DNA of 64,000 nucleotides from the NCBI RefSeq assembly GCF_000834655.1, contig NZ_JXQQ01000026.1:36507-100506 (forward strand). Direction: 5' to 3'. Below are positions 36,327-47,333 of this stretch, piece after piece; the first letter of the stretch is position 1, and each line of letters opens with the position of its first letter. The notes under the pieces are model-generated. The model was given only the letters and a program-made list of their open reading frames with translations, did not search any database and was not told the origin of the DNA. The position numbers and the translations under genes are program-made. Origin of the DNA: Variovorax paradoxus. GTDB lineage: Bacteria; Pseudomonadota; Gammaproteobacteria; Burkholderiales; Burkholderiaceae_C.

Positions 36327-37535
36327 ATGCCTTCGCCCATTTCCTCGCTGCCGCTCGCCGGCGTGCGCGTCCTCGATCTGTCCCGCATCCTCGCGGGCCC
36401 CTGGTGCGGCATGGTGCTGGCCGACATGGGCGCCGAGGTGATCAAGGTGGAGCACCCCGGCCGCGGCGACGACACGCGCGACTGGGGCCTGCGTGTCGGC
36501 AAGACCGAGACCGCCTACTTCAACAGCGTGAACCGCAACAAGCGCTCGGTGACGCTGGACCTGCAGACGCCCGAGGGCCAACAGATCGCGCGCGATCTCG
36601 CGAAGCAGTGCGACGTGGTGATCCAGAACTTCAAGTTCGGCGGCATCGACAAGCTGGGCCTGGGCTACGAGCAGTTGAGCAAGGAGCACCCCGGCCTCAT
36701 CTACTGCTCGATCTCGGGCTACGACCGCACCGGCCCCGAGGCCGCGCGCCCCGGCTACGACCTCGTGGTGCAGGGCGAGGCGGGCCTGATGGCGCTGAAC
36801 GGCGAAGCCAACCAGCCGCCGCTGAAGTTCGGCGTTGCCGCGGTGGACCTCTTCACCGGCATGTATTCGGCGCAGGCCGTGCTCGCCGCGCTCTACCAGC
36901 GCGAGAAGACCGGCAAGGGCCGGCACGTGGAGATGGCGCTCTTCGACTGCGGCCTGATGATCACCGCCTACTACGGCCTCGAAGCGCTCCTGATGGGCGA
37001 AGACCCGCCGCGCTACGGCAACTCGCATCCGTCGATCGTGCCCTACGGCGTGTTCGACGCGGCCGACGGCCCGCTGGTCATCACCGTGGGCAACAACGCG
37101 CAGTTCGCGCGCTTCTGCACCGACGTGATCGAGCGGCCCGATCTCGCGGCCGACGAGCGCTTCAAGACCAACATCCTGCGCTCGGCCAACCGCGCGGTGC
37201 TGCTGCCCGAACTGCACGCCGAACTCGCGAAGCGCCAGCGCACCGACCTGCTCGCCAGGCTCACCGCCTCGGGCATTCCGTGCGGCGAGGTGCTGGGCCT
37301 GCTCGAAGCGCTGCAATCGAAGCGCGCGACCGATGCGGGCCTCGTGACCACCCAGCCGCACCCGGTGGCGGGCACGGTCAACGTGCTCGCGCCGCCCTAC
37401 CGTTTCGACGGCGAGCGCCTGCCGGTGCGCAGCGCGCCGCCCACCCTGGGCGAAGGCACGCACGACGTGCTCCGGTCCCTGCTCGGCCTGTCGGACGACA
37501 AGCTGGCCGCGCTGAAAACAAGCGGCGTCGTCTGA
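36327..37535 (+). CDS. CaiB/BaiF-type CoA-transferase
   Basis: This is a 402-residue family III CoA-transferase. The N-terminal PLAGVRVLDLSRILAGPWCG and MGAEVIKVEHPGRGDDTR are characteristic, and the active-site Asp is expected in the RPGYDLVVQGEAGL segment. It would move CoA from a donor such as succinyl-CoA to the pathway acid. I start at MPSPISSL; an upstream in-frame ATG lies in the repeat-bearing spacer and is not supported. Confidence 0.9.
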   Translation: MPSPISSLPLAGVRVLDLSRILAGPWCGMVLADMGAEVIKVEHPGRGDDTRDWGLRVGKTETAYFNSVNRNKRSVTLDLQTPEGQQIARDLAKQCDVVIQNFKFGGIDKLGLGYEQLSKEHPGLIYCSISGYDRTGPEAARPGYDLVVQGEAGLMALNGEANQPPLKFGVAAVDLFTGMYSAQAVLAALYQREKTGKGRHVEMALFDCGLMITAYYGLEALLMGEDPPRYGNSHPSIVPYGVFDAADGPLVITVGNNAQFARFCTDVIERPDLAADERFKTNILRSANRAVLLPELHAELAKRQRTDLLARLTASGIPCGEVLGLLEALQSKRATDAGLVTTQPHPVAGTVNVLAPPYRFDGERLPVRSAPPTLGEGTHDVLRSLLGLSDDKLAALKTSGVV

Positions 37536-37585
37536 AGAAGACGCCTGTGCATTCCTGACCCTTGAAGAAGTAGCAACTGAAGTCC

Positions 37586-38596
37586 ATGGCCTCCCTCGTT
37601 TCCCGCTCCGCTCCCCGTTCCCTTCGCAATCCTCTTCGCCGTGCACTCGTCGCCCTGGCCCTTCCCCTCGTTGCCGGCGCTGCCTTCGCGCAGGACTGGC
37701 CCGCCAAGCCGATCACGCTGATCGTGCCCTTCCCGCCCGGCGGCCCGACCGACGTGGCCTCGCGCATCGTGGCGCAGAAGATGTCGGTCGCACTCAAGCA
37801 GAACATCGTCATCGACAACCGCAGCGGCGCCTCGGGCACCGTGGGCGCGGCCGCCGCGGCACGCGCCGCACCCGACGGCTACACCTTCGTGATGCTGGCC
37901 ACGCCGACGCTCCTGGCCTCGCACCTCTACGGCCCGACCAGCTACGACATCTTCAAGAACTTCACGCCCGTGGGCTCGGTGTACGACCTGCCGATCGTGC
38001 TGGTGGTGAACCCGAAGTCGCTGCCCGACGTGACCAACCTGCAGGGCCTGATCGCCAAGGCCAAGGCCGAAGGCGGCAAGCTCAACTACACGACGGCCGG
38101 TGCCGGCAGCTTCGGCCACCTGACGACCGAGCAGCTCAAGACCATCGGCAAGTTCGACATGCAGCACGTGCCCTACCGCGGCAGCGCGCCGGCCGTGACC
38201 GACCTGATCGGCGGCCAGGTGCCCGCGATGTTCTCGGACCTCGTGGGCGTGCTGCCGCACATCCGCGCCGAGAAGCTGCGCGCCATCGCCGTGGGCTCGG
38301 GCCAGCGCGTGAGCCTCCTGCCCGACGTGAAGACGGTGGCCGAACAAGGCTTTCCCGGCTTCGACGCGACCTCGTGGGGCGGCCTGCTGGCGCCGGCCGG
38401 CACGCCCAAGAACGTGATCGACCGCATGAGCGCCGAACTGAAGACCGCGCTGGCCGACAAGCAGGTGCAGGAAAAGCTCGAGAGCGTCGGCTCCTTCGCG
38501 GCCTACCGCACACCCGAGCAGACCGGCGTGCGCATGCGCCAAGACTTCGAGCGCTGGGGCAAGGTCATTCGCGACAACAAGATCACGAACCAGTAA
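37586..38596 (+). CDS. Bug-family extracytoplasmic solute receptor (first)
   Basis: This is a 336-residue periplasmic binding protein of the Bug/TctC family. The signal peptide ends near AGAAFAQDWP, followed by the signature PITLIVPFPPGGPTDVASR and a YRGSAPAVTDLIGGQVPAMF segment. Bug receptors bind carboxylates or similar anions, and most are orphans without TctA/TctB membrane genes, as here. It sits between the CaiB and acyl-CoA ligase genes, so its ligand is probably the acid the operon degrades. Confidence 0.9.
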   Translation: MASLVSRSAPRSLRNPLRRALVALALPLVAGAAFAQDWPAKPITLIVPFPPGGPTDVASRIVAQKMSVALKQNIVIDNRSGASGTVGAAAAARAAPDGYTFVMLATPTLLASHLYGPTSYDIFKNFTPVGSVYDLPIVLVVNPKSLPDVTNLQGLIAKAKAEGGKLNYTTAGAGSFGHLTTEQLKTIGKFDMQHVPYRGSAPAVTDLIGGQVPAMFSDLVGVLPHIRAEKLRAIAVGSGQRVSLLPDVKTVAEQGFPGFDATSWGGLLAPAGTPKNVIDRMSAELKTALADKQVQEKLESVGSFAAYRTPEQTGVRMRQDFERWGKVIRDNKITNQ

Positions 38597-38638
38597 AACC
38601 GCAGTCCGAAGCCGGCAAGACGACCTCAAGGAGACAAC

Positions 38639-40594
38639 ATGACAACAGGCAACGACAAGCACAACAACATGGAAACGGCCGGTGCGCCGTTCCGCCCCCT
38701 GTTCCCGGTGCGAGGCCTGGCCGACATCCGGCGGCTGGAAGAAACGCCGCTCGAAGAAGCGCTCACGGTGCGCAGCACCTACGAGCTGTTCCGCAATTCC
38801 GGTGCTGCCTTCGGCGACAAGACCGCGCTTACTTTCCTGCGCTCCGGCAATCCGGCCGACGAACCGATCCGCTGGTCGTATGCGGAGCTGCTCGCAGGCA
38901 TCCACCAGACCGCGAACCTGCTGCACACGCTGGGCGTGGGACCGCAGGACGCGGTCGCGGTGCTGCTGCCCGGCTGCCTCGAATACCACCTGGCGCTCTG
39001 GGGCGGCGAGGCGGCCGGCATCGTGCAGCCGCTCAACCCATTGCTCACCGACGAGAAGCTCGTCGCGCTGATGACCGCGGCGCGCGCCAAGGTGCTGATC
39101 GCCTACGGCTCGGATGCCGAATCGGGCATGTGGTCCAAGGCGATGCGCCTGCGCGGCCAGGTGCCCACGCTCACGACAGTGCTGCGCGTGGCGCCGCACG
39201 ACGAAGCGCCGGGCGCTGCGGGCGCGTTGCCCGAAGGCGTGGCCGAGTTCGACGTGCTGCGCGCCGCGCAACCGAGCGACCGCCTCGTGAGCGGCCGCGA
39301 CATCGCGCCCACCGACATCGCCGCCTACTTCCACACCGGCGGCACCACGGGTGCCCCCAAGCTCGCGCGGCACAGCCACGGCGCGCAGGTGTTCACCGCC
39401 TGGGCCAGCGTGCAGCTGGCGGGCATGAACGAGCAGGGCATCTCGATCAACGGCTATCCGCTCTTTCATGTGGCGGGCGTGCTGCCGGCCTCGCTCTCGT
39501 CGCTGTCGGCGGGCGTGGAGGTGATCATTCCGACGCCCTCGCTGCTGCGCAACAAGGAGGTGCTGGCCAACTACTGGAAGCTGGTCGCGAAGTACCGGCC
39601 GACTTCGCTCTCGGCCGTGCCGACGGTGCTGGCGGCACTGGCCAACGTGCCGCTGGACGGCGCGGACATTTCCTCGATCACCTACTGCCGCACCGGCGCC
39701 GCCGTGCTCGCGCCCGAGCTGGCTGCACGCTTCGAGCGCCTGTTCGGCCTGCATGTGCACGAGAGCCTGGGCATGACGGAGATGGCCGGCATCTCGACCA
39801 TCACGCCGCCGGGTGTGAACGGGCCCGCGGGCTGCGTCGGCTTTCGCCTGCCGTATTCGCAGATCCGCATCGTCGCGCTCGACGACCACGGCAACGCAAG
39901 CGATCGCGATGTCACGCCCGGCGAGCAGGGCATGGTGCTATTCAAGTCGCCCAACGTGTTCTCGGGCTTCGTCGATCCGGCGGACAACGCCAAGGCCTTC
40001 ACCGCCGATGGCTGGCTCGCGACCGGCGACCTCGGCTGGATGGACAGCGAGGAGCGGCTCAATCTCACGGGACGGTCGAAGGACCTGATCATCCGCAGCG
40101 GCCACAACATCGATCCGAAGACGATCGAAGACGCGCTCGGCGCGCACCCTGCGGTGCAGCTGTGCGCGGCGGTCGGCGCGCCCGATGCCTACGCGGGCGA
40201 GTTGCCGGTGATCTTCGCGACGCTGGTGCCCGGCGCCTCGGCCACCGAGGAAGAACTGCTTGCCTTCACCGCCGAACGCGTGGACGAGGCACCCGCCAAG
40301 CCCAAGTGGGTGTCGGTGATCGGCGCGATGCCGATGACCAACGTCGGCAAGATCTACAAGCCCGAGCTGCGCGCGATGGCGGCGCGGCAGGTGGTGGCCG
40401 CGACCGTCGCCGAGGTGTGCGCCGAACTCGGCGCGAGCGATGCCGCAAAGCCCGCGGTGACCACGGAAGGCGAAAGCCTCGTGCACGTGCAGATCGACGC
40501 CCCCGCGGCGAGCGCACTGGCCGCGACGCTGCAGGAGCGGCTGCAGAAGGCGCTGGCGCCGCTGCCCTTCAAGACGCGCATCGCGCTGAAGTGA
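38639..40594 (+). CDS. AMP-dependent acyl-CoA synthetase/ligase
   Basis: This is a 651-residue ANL-superfamily ligase. The P-loop-like YFHTGGTTGAPKLARHSH, the A5-like ESLGMTEMAG, the hinge region ATGDLGWMDSE followed by GRSKDLIIRSGHNIDPKTIE, and the catalytic Lys in NVGKIYKPELR are all visible. It activates an organic acid to its CoA thioester through an acyl-adenylate. The C-terminal 60 residues extend past the usual end. It probably supplies substrate to the beta-oxidation genes upstream. Confidence 0.9.
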   Translation: MTTGNDKHNNMETAGAPFRPLFPVRGLADIRRLEETPLEEALTVRSTYELFRNSGAAFGDKTALTFLRSGNPADEPIRWSYAELLAGIHQTANLLHTLGVGPQDAVAVLLPGCLEYHLALWGGEAAGIVQPLNPLLTDEKLVALMTAARAKVLIAYGSDAESGMWSKAMRLRGQVPTLTTVLRVAPHDEAPGAAGALPEGVAEFDVLRAAQPSDRLVSGRDIAPTDIAAYFHTGGTTGAPKLARHSHGAQVFTAWASVQLAGMNEQGISINGYPLFHVAGVLPASLSSLSAGVEVIIPTPSLLRNKEVLANYWKLVAKYRPTSLSAVPTVLAALANVPLDGADISSITYCRTGAAVLAPELAARFERLFGLHVHESLGMTEMAGISTITPPGVNGPAGCVGFRLPYSQIRIVALDDHGNASDRDVTPGEQGMVLFKSPNVFSGFVDPADNAKAFTADGWLATGDLGWMDSEERLNLTGRSKDLIIRSGHNIDPKTIEDALGAHPAVQLCAAVGAPDAYAGELPVIFATLVPGASATEEELLAFTAERVDEAPAKPKWVSVIGAMPMTNVGKIYKPELRAMAARQVVAATVAEVCAELGASDAAKPAVTTEGESLVHVQIDAPAASALAATLQERLQKALAPLPFKTRIALK

Positions 40595-40641
40595 TTTGCC
40601 GCTTCGAGATTTTCTGAAACCGCAAGGGAGACACAAGACCA

Positions 40642-41640
40642 ATGGCCCATCCACCATTCCATCGCCGCGCCCTGCTGTGCGCTGCCGCATCGACCGCCGC
40701 GCTCTTCGCGCTGGCGCCCGCGCATGCACAAGCGCCCTATCCGAACAAGCCGATCCGCATGGTCGTTCCCTTCCAGGCCGGCGGCGCCACCGACGTGCTC
40801 GCGCGCGTGCTGGGCCAGAAGATGTCGGCGGGCTTCGGCCAGCCCGTCGTCATCGACAACAAGCCGGGCGCGGCCGGCATCATCGGCACCGATGCGGTCG
40901 CCAAGTCGGCGCCCGATGGCTACACCGTCGTCTTCTCGCTGAGCAACGCGCTGCTGACCAACGAATTCCTCTACGAGAAGCTGCCCTACGACACGCAGCG
41001 CGACCTCACGCTGGTCTACCAGGTGGCGATGGGCCCGCTGGTGCTGGTGGTGCATCCGAGCGTACCGGCCAAGACCGCGCCCGAACTGCTCAAGCACGTT
41101 GCCGCGAACAAGGGCAAGATCGCCTACGGCTCCTACGGCGTGGGCGCCTACCCCCACCTGGCCGGCGCCCACATGAGCCTCACGCAGCAGGCCGACATGA
41201 ACCACGTCGCCTACAAGGGCGAGGCGCCGATGATGCAGGACCTGATCGGCGGACAGATCCAGATGGCCTATGCGAGCGCGCTCGTGGCCAAGCCGCACAT
41301 CGATGCGGGCAAGGTGCGGGCCATCGGCGTGAGCGGCGAACGCCGCATGGCCGCGCTGCCCACCGTGCCGACGATGGCCGAGCAGGGCCTGAAGGACGAG
41401 GCCTACCGCGTGACTGGCTGGCTCGCCTTCGCGGTGCCTGCGAAGACGCCCAAGCCCATCGTGGACCGCATCGCCGAGGAAGTGCGCAAGGCCACGCAGC
41501 AGCCCGACGTGCGCGAGCGCGTGGCGGCCATGGGCTTCGAGCTGAAGGACAGCTCGCCCGAACTCTTCGCCGCCGCCTGGAAGCAGGAACGCCCGGTGTG
41601 GGAGCGGCTCATCAAGCAATCGGGCGCGAAGCTCGAGTGA
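40642..41640 (+). CDS. Bug-family extracytoplasmic solute receptor (second)
   Basis: This is a 332-residue Bug/TctC-type receptor with a twin-Arg-free signal peptide ([20 protein letters not shown], cut near AHAQ) and the signature [19 protein letters not shown]. The region [16 protein letters not shown] matches the family ligand-clamp segment. It is a paralogue of the receptor at 37586-38596; having two receptors suggests two related substrates or one retained duplicate. No transporter membrane subunits are nearby. Confidence 0.9.
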   Translation: MAHPPFHRRALLCAAASTAALFALAPAHAQAPYPNKPIRMVVPFQAGGATDVLARVLGQKMSAGFGQPVVIDNKPGAAGIIGTDAVAKSAPDGYTVVFSLSNALLTNEFLYEKLPYDTQRDLTLVYQVAMGPLVLVVHPSVPAKTAPELLKHVAANKGKIAYGSYGVGAYPHLAGAHMSLTQQADMNHVAYKGEAPMMQDLIGGQIQMAYASALVAKPHIDAGKVRAIGVSGERRMAALPTVPTMAEQGLKDEAYRVTGWLAFAVPAKTPKPIVDRIAEEVRKATQQPDVRERVAAMGFELKDSSPELFAAAWKQERPVWERLIKQSGAKLE

Positions 41641-41668
41641 ACCTCATCTGATTTGTGAAGGACCAACC

Positions 41669-42418
41669 ATGAAGATTCTTGTACCTGTCAAACGGGTCGT
41701 CGATTACAACGTGAAGGTGCGCGTCAAGAGCGACGGCACCGGGGTGGACATTGCCAACGTCAAGATGAGCATGAACCCCTTCGACGAGATCGCTGTCGAA
41801 GAAGCGGTTCGCCTGAAGGAAAAGGGCGTGGTCACGGAAGTGATCGCTGTCTCCTGCGGCGATGCCAAGTGCCAGGAAACCCTGCGCACCGCGATGGCCA
41901 TCGGCGCCGACCGCGGCATCCTGGTCGAGACGACCGAAGAGCTGCAGCCCCTGGCTGTCGCCAAGCTCCTGAAGGCGCTGGTCGACAAGGAACAGCCCCA
42001 GCTCATCATCCTCGGCAAGCAAGCCATCGACGATGACGCGAATCAAACGGGCCAGATGCTGGCTGCGCTGGCCGACCTGCCCCAGGCCACCTTCGCCTCC
42101 AAGGTCGAAGTTGCTGGCGACAAGGCCACGGTGACCCGCGAAGTGGACGGCGGCCTGGAGACCATCTCCCTCACGCTGCCGGCCGTCATCACGACCGACC
42201 TGCGCCTGAACGAGCCGCGCTACGTGACGCTGCCCAACATCATGAAGGCCAAGAAGAAGCAGCTGGACACCTTCAAGCCCGAAGACCTGGGCGTGGACGT
42301 CAAGCCCCGCCTGAAGACCCTGAAGGTCAGCGAGCCGCCCAAGCGCGGTGCCGGCATCAAGGTGCCTGACGTGGCGACGCTGGTGGACAAACTGAAGAAC
42401 GAAGCGAAGGTGATTTGA
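41669..42418 (+). CDS. etfB: electron transfer flavoprotein subunit beta
   Basis: This is a 249-residue protein starting [20 protein letters not shown], with the family signature [16 protein letters not shown] region and the AMP-binding segments of ETF-beta. With the alpha subunit it accepts electrons from acyl-CoA dehydrogenases and passes them to ETF-quinone oxidoreductase. The gene follows the acyl-CoA operon and precedes etfA by 76 bases, which fits a role for both in that pathway and more generally. Confidence 0.95.
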   Translation: MKILVPVKRVVDYNVKVRVKSDGTGVDIANVKMSMNPFDEIAVEEAVRLKEKGVVTEVIAVSCGDAKCQETLRTAMAIGADRGILVETTEELQPLAVAKLLKALVDKEQPQLIILGKQAIDDDANQTGQMLAALADLPQATFASKVEVAGDKATVTREVDGGLETISLTLPAVITTDLRLNEPRYVTLPNIMKAKKKQLDTFKPEDLGVDVKPRLKTLKVSEPPKRGAGIKVPDVATLVDKLKNEAKVI

Positions 42419-42494
42419 AGTTGTTGTGGGACAGACCGCCGCGGCGCAGCCGCAAGCTCTGTCCCCAACCGATCAAGATTTTTTGGAACAAAAA

Positions 42495-44403
<1,909 letters not shown>

Positions 44404-44427
44404 GTCTTTCTGCTCGCGTCCGGGGGC

Positions 44428-44521
44428 GCTCACGCCGACGGGGTACCTTGCTCCGCGAATGTCCCCCGGCCTGCGGCCTCCTCCTTGATTTCGCTGCGCA
44501 AGGCACCCCATCGGCGTGAGC
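44428..44521. repeat. 94-bp palindromic element with 23-bp inverted termini
   Basis: The left end GCTCACGCCGACGGGGTACC (then TTG) and the right end (reading inward on the other strand) GCTCACGCCGATGGGGTGCC (then TTG) are 23-bp inverted repeats with two mismatches. The interior is GC-rich and includes GGCCTGCGGCC-type symmetry. It begins 24 bases after the nitronate monooxygenase stop. It could be a dispersed MITE-like or REP-like element; it encodes nothing. Confidence 0.7.
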
Positions 44522-44803
44522 GTTTGGAGTCGCTGTGGACTGGCACGGCATGGAGCCCATGAGGTCCGCTTACGGCGCATTGCAGAAGCTGCATTTGTTG
44601 GCGGTTGCCGAGACTTCGTGCTGCATGACACGGCGACTTGCCGGGTTCTTCTTTAGAGTGAATGCCCCTGTCACTCGATACCCCAACAAGGGGGGAAGAA
44701 AGGCGCAACACACCAAGCCACCACCGAGATGTTTGAAGGCTGCTTGCCTCGCGGCAGGTTGTCGGTGCGAAAGCAGCGATGCAGATGCGAGGTATCAAAA
44801 GGC

Positions 44804-44835
44804 GACGGCCAGGGTGTTAGAGCACCCCAGCCGTC
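44804..44835 (+). ncRNA. structured 5' leader hairpin of the 89-residue gene
   Basis: GACGGCCAGGGTG and CACCCCAGCCGTC form a 13-position stem with a two-base internal mismatch and a TTAGAG loop. It lies 41 bases before the start of the small gene. It is not followed by a T-tract, so it is not a simple terminator. A regulatory leader is possible; no riboswitch class was recognised. Confidence 0.45.
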
Positions 44836-44876
44836 TAACCAAGTTCGTGCAACTACCTCTAAAGGACCGCACAAAA

Positions 44877-45146
44877 ATGGCTACCAAGACTATAGCCCGG
44901 CCTCGCACGCCGGTAGCTTCCGAAGACAACGCCCAGGACGCGGCGGATCTTCTCGAAAACACCCTCTCTCAACTCGAAGCTCTCCTGTGGGTCTGCCATG
45001 GGGAAGACATCGACTGGTGCAGCGGGGATGGGCCTCGACAACTGGACAACCTGCTTTGGCTTGCGGCTGAGCTTGCTCGCAAGGCTGGGGAGCTGTTTCA
45101 GGTGAGTGAGATGGCGCGACGTGGAGCGCTTGAGGCTGGCGGTTAG
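44877..45146 (+). CDS. small orphan protein, 89 residues
   Basis: This is an 89-residue, mainly helical protein. After a basic N-terminus (MATKTIARPRTPVASED) come two amphipathic helices, DAADLLENTLSQLEALLWVC and QLDNLLWLAAELARKAGELF, rather like the small DUF3077/DUF6124-type helical proteins, though I cannot confirm membership. An AAAGGA ribosome site at about 44861 and the structured leader favour this ATG; the frame is open 342 bases upstream, but that part lacks any protein-like character. Function unknown. Confidence 0.6.
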   Translation: MATKTIARPRTPVASEDNAQDAADLLENTLSQLEALLWVCHGEDIDWCSGDGPRQLDNLLWLAAELARKAGELFQVSEMARRGALEAGG

Positions 45147-45529
45147 CGGCTGGTCTGCGGGCTGCGGGTTCGCGGCCTGCTTGGGGAACAGGTGCTTTGA
45201 AGTGGGACGGCTGAAGCCTTTGTGATGGAGGGAATTCGGCTCGGTTCAGGTTCGAGAGGTAGACCCCATTGGCAGCTATGTTTTCCGTGCTGATCGTCGT
45301 TAGGCGGTGCAAGCATTCGCTTTGCAGCGGTTCCGGGCGGTCGCCGATCCATCATCAATTGACTGCTCCCCCTTCTTTGCGGCCTCTACTTTCCCGTATG
45401 ACAGGGAGCTTTGGCCTCGACGGAGGTGATATCCACAACCGTGCGCATGCGTCGTCGTAGCCTACATAGCGGGGAAAGCTACTTGCTTCAGATACGATTC
45501 GCGGCATCCGATAGGAGAGAGGGACCGCA
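45147..45529. other. 383-base region upstream of the reverse transcriptase, no gene supported
   Basis: No convincing reading frame is present; short frames of about 63-71 codons have unlikely composition. The GC level drops across this stretch toward the reverse-transcriptase gene, marking the island edge. No retron msr-msd inverted repeat was seen, but a structured RNA for the reverse transcriptase could not be ruled out by eye. An AGGAG site at 45513 serves the next gene. Confidence 0.55.
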
Positions 45530-47107
45530 ATGCCGCCACCTGCACCTGCGCCAGATAGATTGGATCTAGCTTCAATTGATTGGGCATTGACCCATGTCGA
45601 AAAGCATGGAGATACCGACCTATTCCCCATTCCGTTTGAGTACGAGGCGATTCGACTCACTTGGAACGGCCTAAGGCAAAAGATATCCTCAATTGATCTA
45701 AGTACATATGAGGTACGACCGGCCATTCGCATGTTGCTGCCAAAGCACACATTCGGATTCCGAGTGGCTCTTCAACTCGATCCAATCGATACGATCATCT
45801 ATACGGCGCTTGCATACGAATGTGCTGATGCCGTCGAAGCTGCGCGGATCTCGAAGGAGCAGCGCGTCGCCTGTTCGTACCGCTTTCAGAAGAATGCAAA
45901 CGGACATCTCTTTGATAAGAACAACGGGTGGGATGATTTTCACAGTCGCGGCCAAGAGCTAGCGACTTCTGGTAAGTACAAGCGGGTCATCACCGCAGAC
46001 ATCGCAGACTTCTACAATCAAGTTGGTCATCACCGTGTGCGCAATGCCCTTGAGCAGGCGGGTCTTTCTGCTCAACGTGCACTCAACGTTGAGCAGTTGC
46101 TGATGAATTTCACAGGCGGCCAGTCACGCGGATTGCCGGTTGGACCGACCGCCTCAATCGTGTTCTCAGAGGCTTGCCTGAACGACGTTGATATGTTCTT
46201 GATACGGAAGGGGTACACGCACACGCGATACGTGGATGACTTCCGGATCTTTTGTGAAGACGAGCCAACCGCTTGGCGGGCGCTTCACGATCTGACCGAG
46301 TACCTCTATACCGCGCATCGCCTTGCTCTTCAATCGGCAAAGACAAAGATGCTAGATGTCGAACATTTCATCGACAAAGAACTAGTAGATCCCGAACAAC
46401 TTGAATCTGCATCAAAAGACCAACGTCTTGAGATGCTGGCAGAACTGGCGGCCATCTACGGAGAGCCTGGAGAGGATTTGGAAAAATACACCAAAGACGT
46501 CATTCGGGAAAACATTCAAGAGCTTTTCGAGTTGGCTCTGATCGGCGCAGAGCCGCAGATTGGCGTGGCGAAATACCTCCTTCGGCGCGCCACGTCCCTC
46601 AGGACAGGCGTAGTTCGAGAACTCGTATTCGAGAACTTCACGACCTTGTTGCCGATCCTCAGAGAGGTCGCCGTTTATCTTAAGGCGACGACGAATGACA
46701 AGTACGCGGCAGACGTTGCCGAACGTTTGCTAACGGCCATTGCAAGCTGCGGACAAGACTATCTTCGATTCACGAGAGCTTGGGCTATCGACTTGCTCTT
46801 CCATCGCCTTCAGCCCTCCATGCATAAACAGATCGAAACCTTCACTGATGGGAGTCCGGTAGATCTCAACCTTAGGTCGCGCGCACTTCTTGCCAAGGAG
46901 CTGCGCCAAGTAGACTGGGTTCGCGAGCGCAAGGAGACTTGGCAGAACAACTCACCTTGGGATCGAAGAGCCATCATATGGTCAAGCTTAGCGCTCTCTC
47001 GGGACGAAATGAACTACTGGTTAAGAAGGGTTCAGAACGCGGGCGATATCTTGGATGCCGCGGTTGCCGAGGCCGCGTTGTCCATTGGAAACTCTGACAA
47101 GGGATAG
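45530..47107 (+). CDS. Abi/UG-like reverse transcriptase, probable anti-phage protein
   Basis: This is a 525-residue stand-alone reverse transcriptase. Fingers motifs occupy about residues 66-100 (FRVALQLDPIDTIIYTAL); the first catalytic Asp is in ITADIADFYNQV (D157); GLPVGPTAS is at 201-209; the polymerase box YVDDF is at 234-238; and LALQSAKTKML follows. The last 225 residues are helical, without a maturase or integrase domain, as in Abi/DRT defence proteins. GC is about half, unlike the neighbours. It is not retron-like: no msr-msd was seen. Subgroup could not be assigned. It precedes the ABC-3C operon by 226 bases. Confidence 0.85.
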   Translation: MPPPAPAPDRLDLASIDWALTHVEKHGDTDLFPIPFEYEAIRLTWNGLRQKISSIDLSTYEVRPAIRMLLPKHTFGFRVALQLDPIDTIIYTALAYECADAVEAARISKEQRVACSYRFQKNANGHLFDKNNGWDDFHSRGQELATSGKYKRVITADIADFYNQVGHHRVRNALEQAGLSAQRALNVEQLLMNFTGGQSRGLPVGPTASIVFSEACLNDVDMFLIRKGYTHTRYVDDFRIFCEDEPTAWRALHDLTEYLYTAHRLALQSAKTKMLDVEHFIDKELVDPEQLESASKDQRLEMLAELAAIYGEPGEDLEKYTKDVIRENIQELFELALIGAEPQIGVAKYLLRRATSLRTGVVRELVFENFTTLLPILREVAVYLKATTNDKYAADVAERLLTAIASCGQDYLRFTRAWAIDLLFHRLQPSMHKQIETFTDGSPVDLNLRSRALLAKELRQVDWVRERKETWQNNSPWDRRAIIWSSLALSRDEMNYWLRRVQNAGDILDAAVAEAALSIGNSDKG

Positions 47108-47258
47108 GTCGCATTCGGCCGCGATTCAACCCGAAGAAGGTGGGTATATGCCCGAAATGCACCGCACATCTGAGACGCATCAATTGACGACTATGAAAAC
47201 TGGAGCCTGTGCGTACGCCTGCGACCAAATAGAAGACATTCATTCATACAAGGGATCG

Positions 47259-47275
47259 CAGATCATGACGATCTG
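47259..47275. promoter_or_regulatory. candidate operator upstream of the ABC-3C operon
   Basis: CAGATCATGACGATCTG is a perfect 6-bp inverted repeat with a 5-base centre, 58 bases before the operon's TTG start and in the gap after the reverse transcriptase gene. It may be an operator; no cognate regulator is encoded nearby. Confidence 0.35.
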
Positions 47276-47333
47276 TATCATTCTCGTCGCTAGCACATAG
47301 GCTCATACAAAAATCTAATCCGAGGGGACAAGC

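Noticed and set aside
37397..39889. 830-codon minus-strand frame across the CaiB, Bug and ligase genes
   Set aside because: Antisense to three genes with clear motifs, and rich in Arg, His and Gly as GC-driven frames are; no domain recognised.
44535..44876. N-terminal extension of the 89-residue protein
   Set aside because: It crosses the structured leader, has low-quality composition, and a ribosome site supports the later ATG.
45147..45529. Retron msr-msd upstream of the reverse transcriptase
   Set aside because: No long inverted repeats, branching G or msd-like stem were found by eye, and the protein has the Abi/UG layout instead.
47055..47300. 81-codon plus-strand frame after the reverse transcriptase
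   Set aside because: It overlaps the reverse-transcriptase end, has no ribosome site and no family resemblance.
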